DNA from: Alitta virens | Lineage: Eukaryota > Annelida > Polychaeta > Phyllodocida > Nereididae | DNA: 64,000 bases | NCBI GenBank assembly: GCA_932294295.1 | Contig: OW028573.1 | Span: 69,231,829 to 69,295,828 of the forward strand | Reading direction: 5' to 3' | Shown: positions 47,646 through 60,015 of the stretch, piece by piece | How positions within the stretch are numbered: the stretch's first letter is position 1 | Layout: every line of letters starts with the position of its first letter | Notes under the pieces: model-generated | The model's database searches: none | What the model saw: only the letters and a program-made list of their open reading frames with translations | What the model was told of the DNA's origin: nothing | Made by a program: the position numbers and the translations under genes

Positions 47646-50563
47646 GTGAGTTCCCAGTTTTGCCATTTGCCTCAGGAAAATTACCCAGAATTGCCAATGA
47701 TGAATGATCGATGTTAGAAATAAAAAATTTAAATTCATGAAGATGCACCTGATTAGAAATCTACAATAATTGTTTCTGTTGACAGTGAACATTGTGTAGC
47801 CTACATGCAATACTTATAAGTTTGTTGTACCTTGGTGAAATATAGAACTTTCTAATTTTACAATGTCACTAGGTTACGCGTTACGTAATCCGTATGTACA
47901 TGTATAGGTCCTCCTGGTCTGGATTAAAGGCAAACAGCAGTAGTCTTAAAAAGCTCCAGAACAGTACTTTTTGATATTAATGCGACAAATCTGCATATCC
48001 CCCTTGATGACTCTTGCTTACTGGCTCGTCTAATCCCTGTCTTCAATGGAGAGCATAATTGCTGCTTATATCCTGCGAAGTCAGCATAAATCCATAATCC
48101 GCGAAGTAAAGATTATTGTGTTGGGGCTGCACTTGTTTTGGGGTTTGTCCTGTGCATAATGGAGGCATTTTCTGCATGGTCATTATTACAGTCAACTTTG
48201 GTGATTAGAACATGTTGTTGTGACGGAGATGGAGAGGCAGGACCTCGTCTCCTTGGAAACGCGACACTTGCTTGCTGCTGCACCAATGAGTGACAGTCAA
48301 AGGGGGTGGGTGATTGGCGCCCTCAGCAAAACCTTTGCTTCACCCCTGCCCTTCAGCAGCACCAAAGAGGTTCCATCAAAACAACATCACCTCAGGCTAC
48401 TTCTTCAAGATTGGCACGATTTGTGATTGGCACATTTGTCTCAGCAGGCAGGCATTTGTCATGGTGCATTTCTGAGAAGGACAATGTGTATAGCTGGACC
48501 TCTAAATCAGCTGTGTTCTTGGAGAAAACAGTAGATAGGCTACCAGAAGATTTTTGTGTCACCAAATGCTTCAACATGACTGACATTATACGAGGTACTT
48601 AACATAAATGATTGCATCACTTATGACTATGGTGAATTATGAGCTTGATAACATTACGTAAGGTGTGAGTTGAGCAATTACAGGTGGCTGTACCTTGAAG
48701 GGGCTGCTGCTGCAGCTGCGTTGTATTACAAGCAGCATCCCGCATCCCGCATCCTGCTTCCGATGACGAGGGTCCTATATGAACTTGGGATCACGTTACA
48801 AAGCACTGGCTCATATTCCAAACGTTCTAGTCTGAGACCTGAATAAAGGACTTCAATTAGCGGGCAAATCAAGTCACAAGCGACCTCTGTGATCAACTAT
48901 ACTAGGAACTGCTCTTGGGTTTCACTTGAACCTTTCCAGATGGGACTTGCTTAGGACAGTCATTCTGCCATTCTGCTCTGTATGGAACTCTTATCACATT
49001 TTGGATGTTCTGGATATGATACTGGACCACACTGATCACCTGGTTGGGCCAGAGACATAGAACGTAGTTGCTTAAATGACCATACAAGTTTTGCAACTGT
49101 ATTGACTAAAGAATTGATGCTAATTCGAAGTATTTATTATACCATGAGCAATGCCTGAAACCGTACATTCATAATTTTGTTGGCCTTGATTGACAGCCTC
49201 GGATTTGTTATGCAATGGGGTCAGCATAAGGCAATTGGATAAGTGATTTGACTTCATGGAAAGCAATTTCCGGATTTCAAGCAAATTTCTTCATGGATGT
49301 AGTCCCGTTGATAGACCCATTCACCGCATTTTGCCAATTCAGTAAGTTTATATACCTACTTCCAAGAGTACTAAATCTAGACTGCCTTGCAAAAGATCTG
49401 TTGACTTCTTCATGCACATTTTATTTGCATAAATTTATAAGATGCCAGAACTTTAATGTTGTGTAAACACACTCGAGTGCCTGTCGTAGAAATGTATATC
49501 AAGAAATCGGTCAGTGTATCTTTGTAAATATTGTAATTCTAAACTGTGACCTTACTGTGCAGGTTCTGTAGGTCGTTGGCCAATAGCCAATTAATATTAT
49601 ATTGACATTGGGTCACCCGTGTGTAGCCTAAGTACTTCTAATGAAACAGGTGTATATGCATGCTATATTAATTAGTCGAGAAGACTACTTTAACGTTACA
49701 GAATTTGGCTCGTAGTGTACTAAAAGACATTACTGAATATGACAGCACTCTCTGTGTACTAATTCAGATGATTTGTCATCATCATTGTCACCATGCTGCC
49801 TCACCTGATAACTACTCATTATTGACCTTTTGTAACATTGAGGGGGTTTTCAGCACGCTATCACCCCATGCACACATCCCACCACCCACACAAGAAAGGG
49901 TAATTTGCCCCGTCTCAATTTTACCCCTGAATTAAAACCCTGCTTATTTGGGTGTAATGCAAGGTTATTGAATGGGACTAATACTTTTATGTGATTTGCA
50001 GAACGTTGTAATTGCTCACTGACAAGCACAGCAGCGGTCATATTTAATGCTTACTTGGCTCATTACTATAATTTGTCTGACCCATGCATTGACTGAGGTT
50101 TTTAGTACTTTCACATAAATTCCTATTGTTTGGTGTGATGACAAAGGGGAATTATGTGGCCAGGCAGACAAAACGAATGAGTTTTTAGATAAAACAGTTA
50201 AAACAAATGGAATGTAACTTTTTAACTTAAAACTGAATGGTGGCTTTGGATGTTTTTTTAGGTAAAAAAACGAAAAAAGAATGTATGATTAAAAAAATTG
50301 AAAGTGATGTCTGGTTCTGGTAAACATGAGAAATAACAAAGAAATCTCAACAATTTTCTTTGCTCACCAAGATCGGTATTTGGGAATAATAAGAGATTCA
50401 AAAAAGAACAAACCGAAAAAGAAGCTCCTGAGAGAGCAAAAAATAGGAGGGAAAAAGTCTTGGCTCTGGAATTGTGGCTGTGAGAGGTCAGGGGAGATAG
50501 CAGGGAACCTGGGAACCTGGGGGACAGCCTTGCTAATTGCATAATCAGGATGGAGGTAATGGA

Positions 50564-50626
50564 AGACAGGCTGCTGCTGATGCTGCTGATGCTGCTGATC
50601 CATCACTCATCACCCCCCCCCCCCCT
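50564..50626. repeat. Imperfect (CTG/ATG)n repeat and C tract
   Basis: GCTGCTGCTGATGCTGCTGA continues for about 30 bp and is followed shortly by a run of about 12 C. Confidence 0.85.
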
Positions 50627-53600
50627 AATAATGTACACATTCTGTGCCATACCATGTGCCATACAAAAACTCTCTGCAGCGTTTAAATATACGACAATGT
50701 TTGGTTATGTCAGTATGGAGGCACATATGATGATCGATCTATTCAAAAAGCAGCTCACTGAAGACAAACAAAAGAGTCTGCTATGACTATGCTGCACGAC
50801 TATGCTCCATGACTACTGCATGACTCTGCTGCAGGAATCGGCATATAGCACCGAAAGTCCTATGTTGACCTATGCAATTAACGATATTGTTGTCAATTAT
50901 TCTGCCAAGTGAAATGATGAAAGCCCCTGGGAGGGGCTGCCTTATCATCCTATAACGCCTGTGGATGGGCTGTCATGATTAGGGCATTAGAAGCATAATG
51001 AGAGACAAGAAGCTGCATAACAAGGCCTCTTTGAGGCTGGTTAAGATGACATTGCTTAACTGGGTTAATAGAGGTTGATCCCATTGAAGGTTGATGGCTT
51101 TGAAGATCACCAAGGGACTTGTTTGGGCAACCTCATGCACCAAGTCAAGTTTTTAATTGACAGATTTTACACTTAATTTGTTCATGGATGTATTATACAT
51201 TCATGGTTTGTTGGTGTTGCCATCATGCCATGGTATGAACTGCCAATTTAACCCATGTAATGTATATTATTACATAAATGACATTGCATTATAGTGAGTG
51301 AATGTTAGCAATTGTTCTTCCCCCGAAAAAGTATATTTGGTTCTAAATCCTGTAGTCAGCTTGTAGTGGCATAGTGTTTATCTTGTCGAAGGACTAAGGT
51401 AACTCGTTTGGTCTTTATATTCATTGGCTGGCTACTGGTACCGAGCTCTCAATGGCACAGCCATTTTAGTATAATATACAATGGATTTTGACATTATAAC
51501 AATACCAGTGGTATACCACCAACTTATCCCGACAGGTGTTCTATGTGAATATTCAGTCTAAAATCCATCATTGTGCGGAAAAGTAGTCATTAAGTGGGGT
51601 CTGAGATTTGGCAAAGTTTACTGCAGTGGAACATGGGGAGCCAACTCTCAGCCAAATTGTGCTAGCTGAAATGAAATGGGAGGGTGATGGTTTGAACCCT
51701 GCGAGCTTGTAATAGATTGGGCAATCAGCCTGCCTGCAGGGGCCAGTTCTGCAAGAGGTACGTAGGTTTGTTTTGACATCCTGCAGGTTCACCTTCATAA
51801 GCCACATTCCTTCATTTATCATAAGGCAAGAGTTGTTTTGCTAATCTCTTACACGGTTCTTTTAACACGGGATTCAATTACTGGTGAATAGGTGTAAAAG
51901 ACCATGCAAAGAGCCTGATAAACAGCCAAGTGTGGAGGAGGGATAGAGCTTTTATATGCTGTGTTCTTCCTGCTTTGGTTAAGCCTGAAACCTGACAATC
52001 CCTCGCAGCTTACATTGAAAGTTTGTCTCTGAAAAAATGACCAAAATGAGAGAGACACTGAATACATGGCATGGTGCCTTCTTACAGTCAGTGAACTGCC
52101 AACATGAGTGTGTGAAAATGAAACCCCCATTGAATACAAAGTAGGCTGGTGATGACTTCTCAGTGATCCCTGCACTCTCGGCCATCCCCCTATGCTCTTC
52201 AGGGCTGGAAAAAATGAAGTAGGAATTTGGTGATCCGTCAAGATGCAGTTGCCTTGAAAATGATGCTAAAAAGGGGCTATAGGGCTCCTATAGGAGGCTC
52301 GGCTGGCTGGTGTGGCCCTGTGCATTGCCTTGTGCACAATGTGCAAGGGTGAAGTGCTTTTTAAGTGACTTGTGTGGGTTTTTGCAACACACAGGGCTTA
52401 GGAGTGACATTTCATGCAAAGAATGTGCGTGGCTGCAAGAGCCCTGTCACCGTGGGTCAGTGAATTGTTCCCTCATGCGAATGATGCCCCAATCATCGAG
52501 AAAAACTGAGCCATCCAGTGGAATTAAAAAAGCCTCATTATTGCATCACTTTCTCTTTTTTACTTCTTCTTGCCTTTTTTCCAATTTTATTCATCGTGTA
52601 CCTAATGGGCATGCATTGTGCACAGTTGAAGCTGCAATCCTCATGTCACTTCTTTTGCTACTAAAGTTGTGTGTTTATGTGCAAAAAATATTGATGCCAA
52701 ATATTTATAAACTTCAAAGGTTAAATAAGTCTACAACATTGAATATAATTTTGTTATTGGAGGAGCAAGGGAATATAGCATGATACTATGTGAGACACTT
52801 TAGACGTCCTTTTCTAGCAACAGACCTGACACAAAGGATATTCTTATGACGTATTATGTTGTATAATTCAAACAATTTGAGGGAGATGATGCCATAAAGA
52901 ACAATAGACAATGCAATAATCTTCAGCGTCCTTGGTTGAACAGGCTCTTGTGGAGACAGCAGATTGCTATGAAAGTATTAAAGTGTCATTGTTTAGCTTG
53001 GCTATTGTTTACTTTGCCAATAGCTGGAGATTAGATGGAGTGCTGGGGCACAGTGTGACCTTGGGTTGAGTGTGGGTATGCTCCTTTGCCCTCACCTGTT
53101 CTACAGTGATGGACCTGTCTCAAGAACAGATGCCTCCCAAAGACAAGGATGTGATGTTCCTTGGACAGAGCAGCTTAGACGCTTAGTGGAATTTGTCTTT
53201 AATGTTGACAATAGCGACATGTTAAACACCCCCAGCTCTCAGACTGGCCTTGAGAATTAATCCAGTTTGTGAATGGAAGAAAGTGAAACTATGAGCGTGC
53301 TTCCTGGCCAGGTCAGAAGGGCCTGGATGCTCGCATTAATCGCGGCCCATAGAGGCTTGTTATGCAGTCACAATACAAGACGTTGTTCTTGCCCCTGACT
53401 TCCTGCTCTTTCCTTATCATCAATTATGTGGTCCTGAAGTCAGTTTGTTTGTTTGAACTCTGCCAAATACAACAAGCATCAAAGCAGTTGATTATCAGCA
53501 GCAAAGGTTCCACCGGGTGCCCCAGATTAGGGATCTGACAAAAGGGTACAAACACGTCCTAATTAATGAGTGACCTTGATTGCCAATTGATTATGGCTAC

Positions 53601-53721
53601 TAAATCGCCAGAAATCATGGTAGACTGGTAGCATGACTTCAAGACATGGCAATTACATTTGTATTTGAGACCATGGTGTGACTGACGTGACTATAAGGGT
53701 GTTTGTCTGCATCTGTGGGTT

Positions 53722-53740
53722 GGGGGGGGGGGGGGGGGGG
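53722..53740. repeat. Poly-G tract
   Basis: Nineteen consecutive G, the longest homopolymer in the window. The length is prone to sequencing error. Confidence 0.9.
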
Positions 53741-55518
53741 TAAATTTAGTTAATAGCAGTCAGGTGATAGAAATTGCATCTGAACTAATGAATTTACTTG
53801 AGATATGTCCGTCGCCATTGAACCTATTAAGTGAGGCGTGAAATGGTGGGCCCCTGGCAGGCTTTAGTCACTTGGCAGGTGCTCCTGAGGCCTTCTATTT
53901 CGTGGGGTACAAGGTCCTCTGCCACCAACAAGTGACCTCTGGCGCCCATGGGGGTGTTAAAAAAACTTCTCCGAGTCTCTAAGTTCTGGTCACTTGCACA
54001 TCACCCACACTTCTGCATCCTTATCAGCCTCAGTATCAAGAGGAGCATCTCTTTGTTGGTGTGTCCTGCATACCTAGGATGCTGCCCTGTCTCCTAAATG
54101 CATTGCTATGGACGCCCAAGACGGCTGGAATGCTCTCTTGATGAAAAAAGGCACCGATAAAAACGTTGCGATATCTGGAACGAGCCGAGGGCAGCAGACC
54201 GAAAGAAGTGCCTTTTGAAGTCATATTGAATTAGTGGTTGGCATCCAACACCTGACGGTCTGAATAATCTGTGAATATGACAGTAACTTTTTCCTGACTG
54301 AATATCAACAGAAATGGATGCCATAAAAAATATGGCCTCTTTGTATATGCTGAAAGGACCAGTACCTTCAGCTATATGTCATTGTGTGAAATTTGTGAAT
54401 TTATGGCTGAGATATTCGATTTTGTAATGGCTGTCATAAAGTTTAAGTCGCCCATGGATTATTTAATACAGAAATGTCAGATAAATCTCCACAGTGATAG
54501 TTTGTTATGCATATATAGGATGTCAGAAATGGGCAATGTGGTCCACTGAAATATATTTCACACAAATTAAATGAATAACTTGTATATAAGATCCTTGGTT
54601 TTGTAACTTTTTGTAACTGCATGAAAAAGAACTGTTTTCACTCATGTTATTTTTCACTGTTGTCCATCACATCTGGCTCAAATGACCTGGCAGGCTAGTC
54701 AAGCTTTTCTGTCAGGTCTGCTAAATTATTACACAGTCAATATGTTATGTCGTGCACTCTGACCTTGGTCATATTATACTGTGAATTGTTATGGTCCACA
54801 CCGATTTGCACTTCCACCAAAACATGTAACATGTGCTTTTTCGTATGCCTGATTTAACTAATAATCGGAAGGTACTTTTTTTTTGAAAAACAAAAAACCA
54901 TGTGATGCACTCAATGGTGACTGTGTCGTGGATGAAGAAATCTGAATAGCACGAAGAGCAAGTAGATTTGGGCAAATAAAAGTGTCTTAACAGAAGAAAA
55001 CATGGATCTTTGCCCCACCAGGTGACATACTGGTCCAGATTTTCGCTGTTAGATAGGATTAATGGACAGCTTGCATTTCAAGGCTCATTTGGATCTGACC
55101 GACAGATAACGGGCTGATGCGAGGCACAGGATGTTGCTGCTGCAGACAAGGCGTGGTCAGTGATGACCTATGGTCAGTTCCAACAGGCAGCTGAAGTCTG
55201 ATCCCAGCCAGATGCGGGCAAACCGTACCCATCATTCAGGAATGCTCAACATGTCATGGCCCAGGTGCGAAGCTGCTGCTGGCAGGCATGGTCTGATGGA
55301 GGCTAACCCAAATTACCTCTGATATGTTTCCACAAAGAGCATGGCATTTCGGGATACATTTTTTCACCTTCTCGTAGCCTCTTAGCCTTAATTACAGCCA
55401 CTTTGCTTGCAAATGACTAGCCTGCTTTTTTTGCCTGCCCAAGTTGCCCCACCAGGAATGTGTATGTGTAAACTGGGCTGTGATTGACACGTGCTTTTGC
55501 TTGTGTGTTTGTTTATAG

Positions 55519-55539
55519 CAGAGGCCAAAACGGTTTCCG
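55519..55539 (+). CDS. Candidate 21-nt microexon
   Basis: GTTTATAG acceptor and TTTCCG/GTGAGG donor enclose seven codons, phase 1 on both sides (AEAKTVS), compatible with the phase-1 donor of the 47567 exon. Short matches like this arise by chance, so support is weak. Confidence 0.2.
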
Positions 55540-58500
55540 GTGAGGAGGTCGTATACAACAGTGTCGGGATGGTTTGCTCAAGGGGACATGAAGGACCTGC
55601 GAGGGCCCGCATTACAGAACCTGGAGCCAGCTGATAGGTCTGTGGCCTTGCCTGGGGGTCAGGGGTGGCTTCAAGGGCCCTGGCTGTATGTTTGTCCTGC
55701 TAAGCGAACAACCATCCAAAGGGCATTTGAGGCAATTGTTCTCTCGTCTCCTGTACACAGTCCTTGGTCAGTTATGCACTGGCGGTTTGAACACTGGGCT
55801 TTATAACATCAGCCACTCTTCTGGCCCCGGCAGTTTGTGGTGTTATAAATGGGGCCCTTGACTTGAGTATTGACCAACAGGCGACATGTCGACATGCTTT
55901 GGAGGATCCCTTTGAATTTGCATTTGCACAGTCATGTTTTAACGACCTGTGCAATTGATGGTAGCATGACATGGGGCTTGATCACATTGGGCCCTCTGTT
56001 AGGTAACTGGCTCCACCCCCTCCTACCATCCCACCCTCCAAGCTCATTTGTAATGTCTTAGCAAGCTGCATTAGGACACGATCAGGATTATTGGTAAAAG
56101 CTCATCTTCTCCTCCTCCTGCATACTGGTCCTGTACTTATGCGACATGTGACCTTGCCCAACTCACATTTTCTGCTCAATTTCTTCTGAGATATGCTACT
56201 TACAATCAGACTTGGGCCTGTATATACTGCTTAGGAATGGATGCCAGGAGCAACAATATGATTCCAGCATAGAGATACATATATTGTTGCAAAAGCTTTG
56301 ACATGTTGAGCTTGGCACAGGTACTAATAGAAAAGATGAAATTATCTCTCTCAGACAGTCTCAGAGTTTTTGGTGCCAATATTTGAAAGCTTATGTACAT
56401 CTGCATGTATTTCTTTGGAAAATCTGAGTCATGTGCAAATCACGAAGTTATCCATCATTTTTCCCCTTTTCATCTTCAGACTGGGTGACAGTATGAATGC
56501 ATTGAAAAATACAGTGAAGTGAATAGCGCTGCTCTCGATTTACATCGGATGCATACAAATAAACCAACGACTTCCTTTATTTCTGGTATTCCCTGGGTTT
56601 TCTAGTGGCCCGTTGTGATTGTTGTTCTGGGAAATTTCTATACTTTCAACTTCGGCATCTGTAATTTCATCCCATACCAAGCCATGTGTCCTAGAAGGGA
56701 CATGACTGCAGGCCTGGTCATTTATTTGTTTGGAATATTTGGTGCTGCGTGGGTGCTGCTGGAGGCCACTCTAGATTGTCCTGTGCATGTAAGCAATGGT
56801 CAACCAATGTGACCTTGGGTCAGGCCAAGACTGGGCTTTGTCGTCTTGAATCAGCAGCTCCTGCAAGGTGCTTTATTAAAGGGTGCTAGGAGGAAGTGTG
56901 AAAGACTCCTGACAAGAATTATCCTGACAATAAGAGCCTTGCACTGGACTAGGGCCATCAACATGATCAATACATGATTCTGTCGAGGACATGTTTTTAT
57001 ATCGTCACATGTCTAGTCAGTATAGTGCATGGGGCCTACATGATGTGGATCAGCTTCTTCTTTTCTAGGTCAGGCACTGACATCGGATTCTGCACCATGC
57101 AGCTTTACATGCAATTGGGCTTATGCTCTATCATATGTTTGGCTGATGGCAGATGTAATCTTTATAAGCTTTGCTATGTCCTCTGCACCCATGGCACACG
57201 TAGGACTTCATATAGGCCTATCAGTGATTTATGCGGAAAATCACGCAGTATCATGGTTCACAGTAAATGGTAAACTAATATGGGCTAAATCTATAAGTTC
57301 ACTGGTCATTGACCTTTAGAGTCTGTAATATGTAGAGTTGCAGATGTGCATACCCGCAACTGTCACATGACTGGAATGCACTGAACTGAATGTGGGACTG
57401 AAACAATACCAAGTGATATCACAATATAATTTTATTATATGATAATGAAATTTAATCAAATATATAGTTGTAAGGAAGTTGTGATTTGCTGTCTTGATCT
57501 ACAGAGAGTGACAAATTGATCAGGAAACTAAACCTGACAACTTCCTTGTCATGTTTAACGAAATGAAACAGCAGCTCAGCCACATGTGAACGATGCTACT
57601 GCATTGATGCATCACATGTGATGGTTTGTCTCAAGCAAGTCATGTGACTGTTGAGCAAAGAGAAATTGATAGCTGCTTCTCTAACCACACTGGTACACGT
57701 GCCATGACTGCAGGCTAAGTTGCAGGAATAACACCTTCATGTATACAAAGACTATGCGATCCTTGCATGAACCTGTACATGGCTTCATGTGAGACTTTGT
57801 GTGCAATGGGACCTAGGGTCCGAACTAGCCTACAGGTGCTTTGATCTCCATCATCATATTTCTTGCCTTACCAGTACATTTCGGAGCACGTGGCTTTTCA
57901 TAATCACATCATTGCAGCGAAGTGTAAAGTCTCTCTATTTATCCAAGGTATAGTGCAGTTGTTTCTCGCTGGCTTCAGAAGAAAAAAATAGGAGTTACCA
58001 GTAACTTACCGCCGAAGTTCCGATGAAGCACAATGCTTAAAGGTAGACTGCACTCTATGCTGCATCAATGTGCAAGTACTCTACGACCACAGGCAGAAAT
58101 ATTTACCTGACATAGTGTAATTGTATGTAATGGTAGGGTTTACAAGTGAGAGATCTAAAAAATGGCCCTCCCTGTATACCTATGCTGTAGGCAGTGCAGT
58201 CGTGTTTTTCCTTCCCGTTTTCCTGTTTTTCCCTTTTTTCTGTTCTTTCGTCTTCTTTTGTCGCTCGATGTAAACCAAGATAAACACGCTACAATGTTTC
58301 TGCATGAATACCTTCACGTTTCCTTCCAAGAGAGCAACAACACAGTCAGCCGTGGGTGCTTATAGACCATGTTTGAACCATGCTTGGACTTAGCTGGGGT
58401 CATGGTTGGGATCTTGGAACGTGTCTGTACCCTTACTTTTGTGACACCGAGATATCAAACGTATGTTGCTGGCAGTGTTGATTAAGTCCAAAACAAACTG

Positions 58501-59169
58501 GATCCCTTACAAATCCAGTTCTTCTCACCCACGTAATAAGTCTGTGAAATGGCAAGGTCTCTTTGGTTGATACTTCAATATTGCTTCTTTCACATGTCCC
58601 TGCAATATTGTCTCAGGCAGCTGTGTTGTATTTGGAGAGTGTCAGTCTTACGACAAACATAAAAAAGAGAATGAAGTCGAGTTGCTTTATAGAAGAGGAG
58701 CTGTAGTTGCATTTTTTTTTGGAAAAACAGATTAGCAGTTATGTATATTAGACCATTCATTGTTGATAGTTGGCAATTTGCTTAGTCTGGCATTACGCAA
58801 TAGCTGTTACAGACGCTACATTCATTGTTCGATTGATTGTTGACAATAAGGCGATTGACGACCTGTAGTTTATTGAACTCGTTAGGTACAGGTGTCCCTA
58901 AATATTAAATCCCGCTCTGTATTAGGTGAGCAGCAGGTGACATCGGAATAAATGGCAAACCTAGCTATACGTTAAGTTGTTTGACACGATGGTTGCCACA
59001 TGTGAGTTAATATATTTTCAGGTATATTACCATATATATTAGAAATTCGTTATATTAAAAATTCGTTGTTGATAATTTGACTGTTTGATATATTTCCTTT
59101 GAGTTATTTGACTGTATACAATATCACTTCCCTTGAATTATGATTGAGGCTATATATTTGGTGTTACAG

Positions 59170-59265
59170 AAGACATGAAGCCTAAGTCTTTGTGGTCCCA
59201 AGAGGTTGTGGAAGTGTCCATGCTCATTTTGCCCTCTGATACAACAGACTCACAGCTCAGGCCTG
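59170..59265 (+). CDS. Candidate 96-nt symmetric exon
   Basis: GTGTTACAG acceptor and AGGCCTG/GTAGGC donor enclose 96 nt, phase 1 on both sides with no stop, translating to EDMKPKSLWSQEVVEVS and onward. It could follow the signal-peptide exon directly. No domain is recognisable and the acceptor has only a modest pyrimidine tract. Confidence 0.25.
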
Positions 59266-59800
59266 GTAGGCACCAGAGGTATCGATCAAGAGATGTAGCT
59301 TTGATAGAAAGTGTATGATGCAGATGCAGGTCAAGCGACCTAGAGATCAGAATCTGCAGCATAAGATGTGCCAGACTCCCCCGCATCAGCTGTTGATGAG
59401 GCACAGCAGCAGCATCAGCAGCCGCATCCAGGCAGATCCAGAGTACCAGCAGCACCAACTGCTCAACACTTGATACCAATAGGCTATGGCATAATGCATA
59501 ATGTATAGCACACCAGGGGACTGGTGCTACTGATGGTGCTGAATCTGCTGATGCTGCATGTGGGTCTTTTGTTATGCACTTTCACCTCACAGTGAAGAGG
59601 GCGTGTGTGACGTCACAGATCGTGAGCGGTCATGTGACCAATTCATTTTATCATTGACGTTGTTGTCAGTTGTTCGATATATTTGGTAGGAAAACTCATA
59701 GCGTAGGGGGTTGAATGAGTTGGTTAAAGCCCCATTTGTATGGTGCATCCATGAGCCCGTCGTCTATATAACTCTAATTTTGGTGACAAGCTTCGAGGTA

Positions 59801-60015
59801 CAGTGTCCGACGTCGAAGTTGTGGCCGACTCCGGAGTTTATGGACGTCAATAGTGACGTCCATGGGCGAATTCAGAACATTCTAACAGAGAGAGGTTTTA
59901 GAATATAGTGATATCTATATCATTCTGTTTATTGACAAGGTTTGGATCCGCCCGTGGTTGTCAGAATTAAAGGCCACAACTCCGGTGTCGGCCACAACTT
60001 CAACGTCTGGGACTG
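59801..60015. mobile_element. 215-bp TA-flanked MITE with long terminal inverted repeats
   Basis: The left end (CAGTGTCCGACGTCGAAGTT, then GTGGCCGAC and CCGGAGTT) matches the reverse complement of the right end (CAGTCCCAGACGTTGAAGTT, then GTGGCCGAC and CCGGAGTT) over about 40 bp with roughly six differences. Both are flanked by TA (59799-59800, 60016-60017). In the centre is ATGGACGTCA-ATAG-TGACGTCCAT, a perfect ten-base palindrome of two TGACGTCC sites. It is unusually CpG-rich. Confidence 0.75.

Noticed and set aside
51849..52241. 130-codon minus-strand open frame
   Set aside because: No homology, no motif, Ser/His-rich composition of random sequence, and no splice sites at its ends.
53102..53190. 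Possible exon after CTGTTCTACAG with VMDLSQEQMPPKDKD
   Set aside because: Open in phase 1 but without a convincing donor before the stop, and not symmetric like the other candidates.
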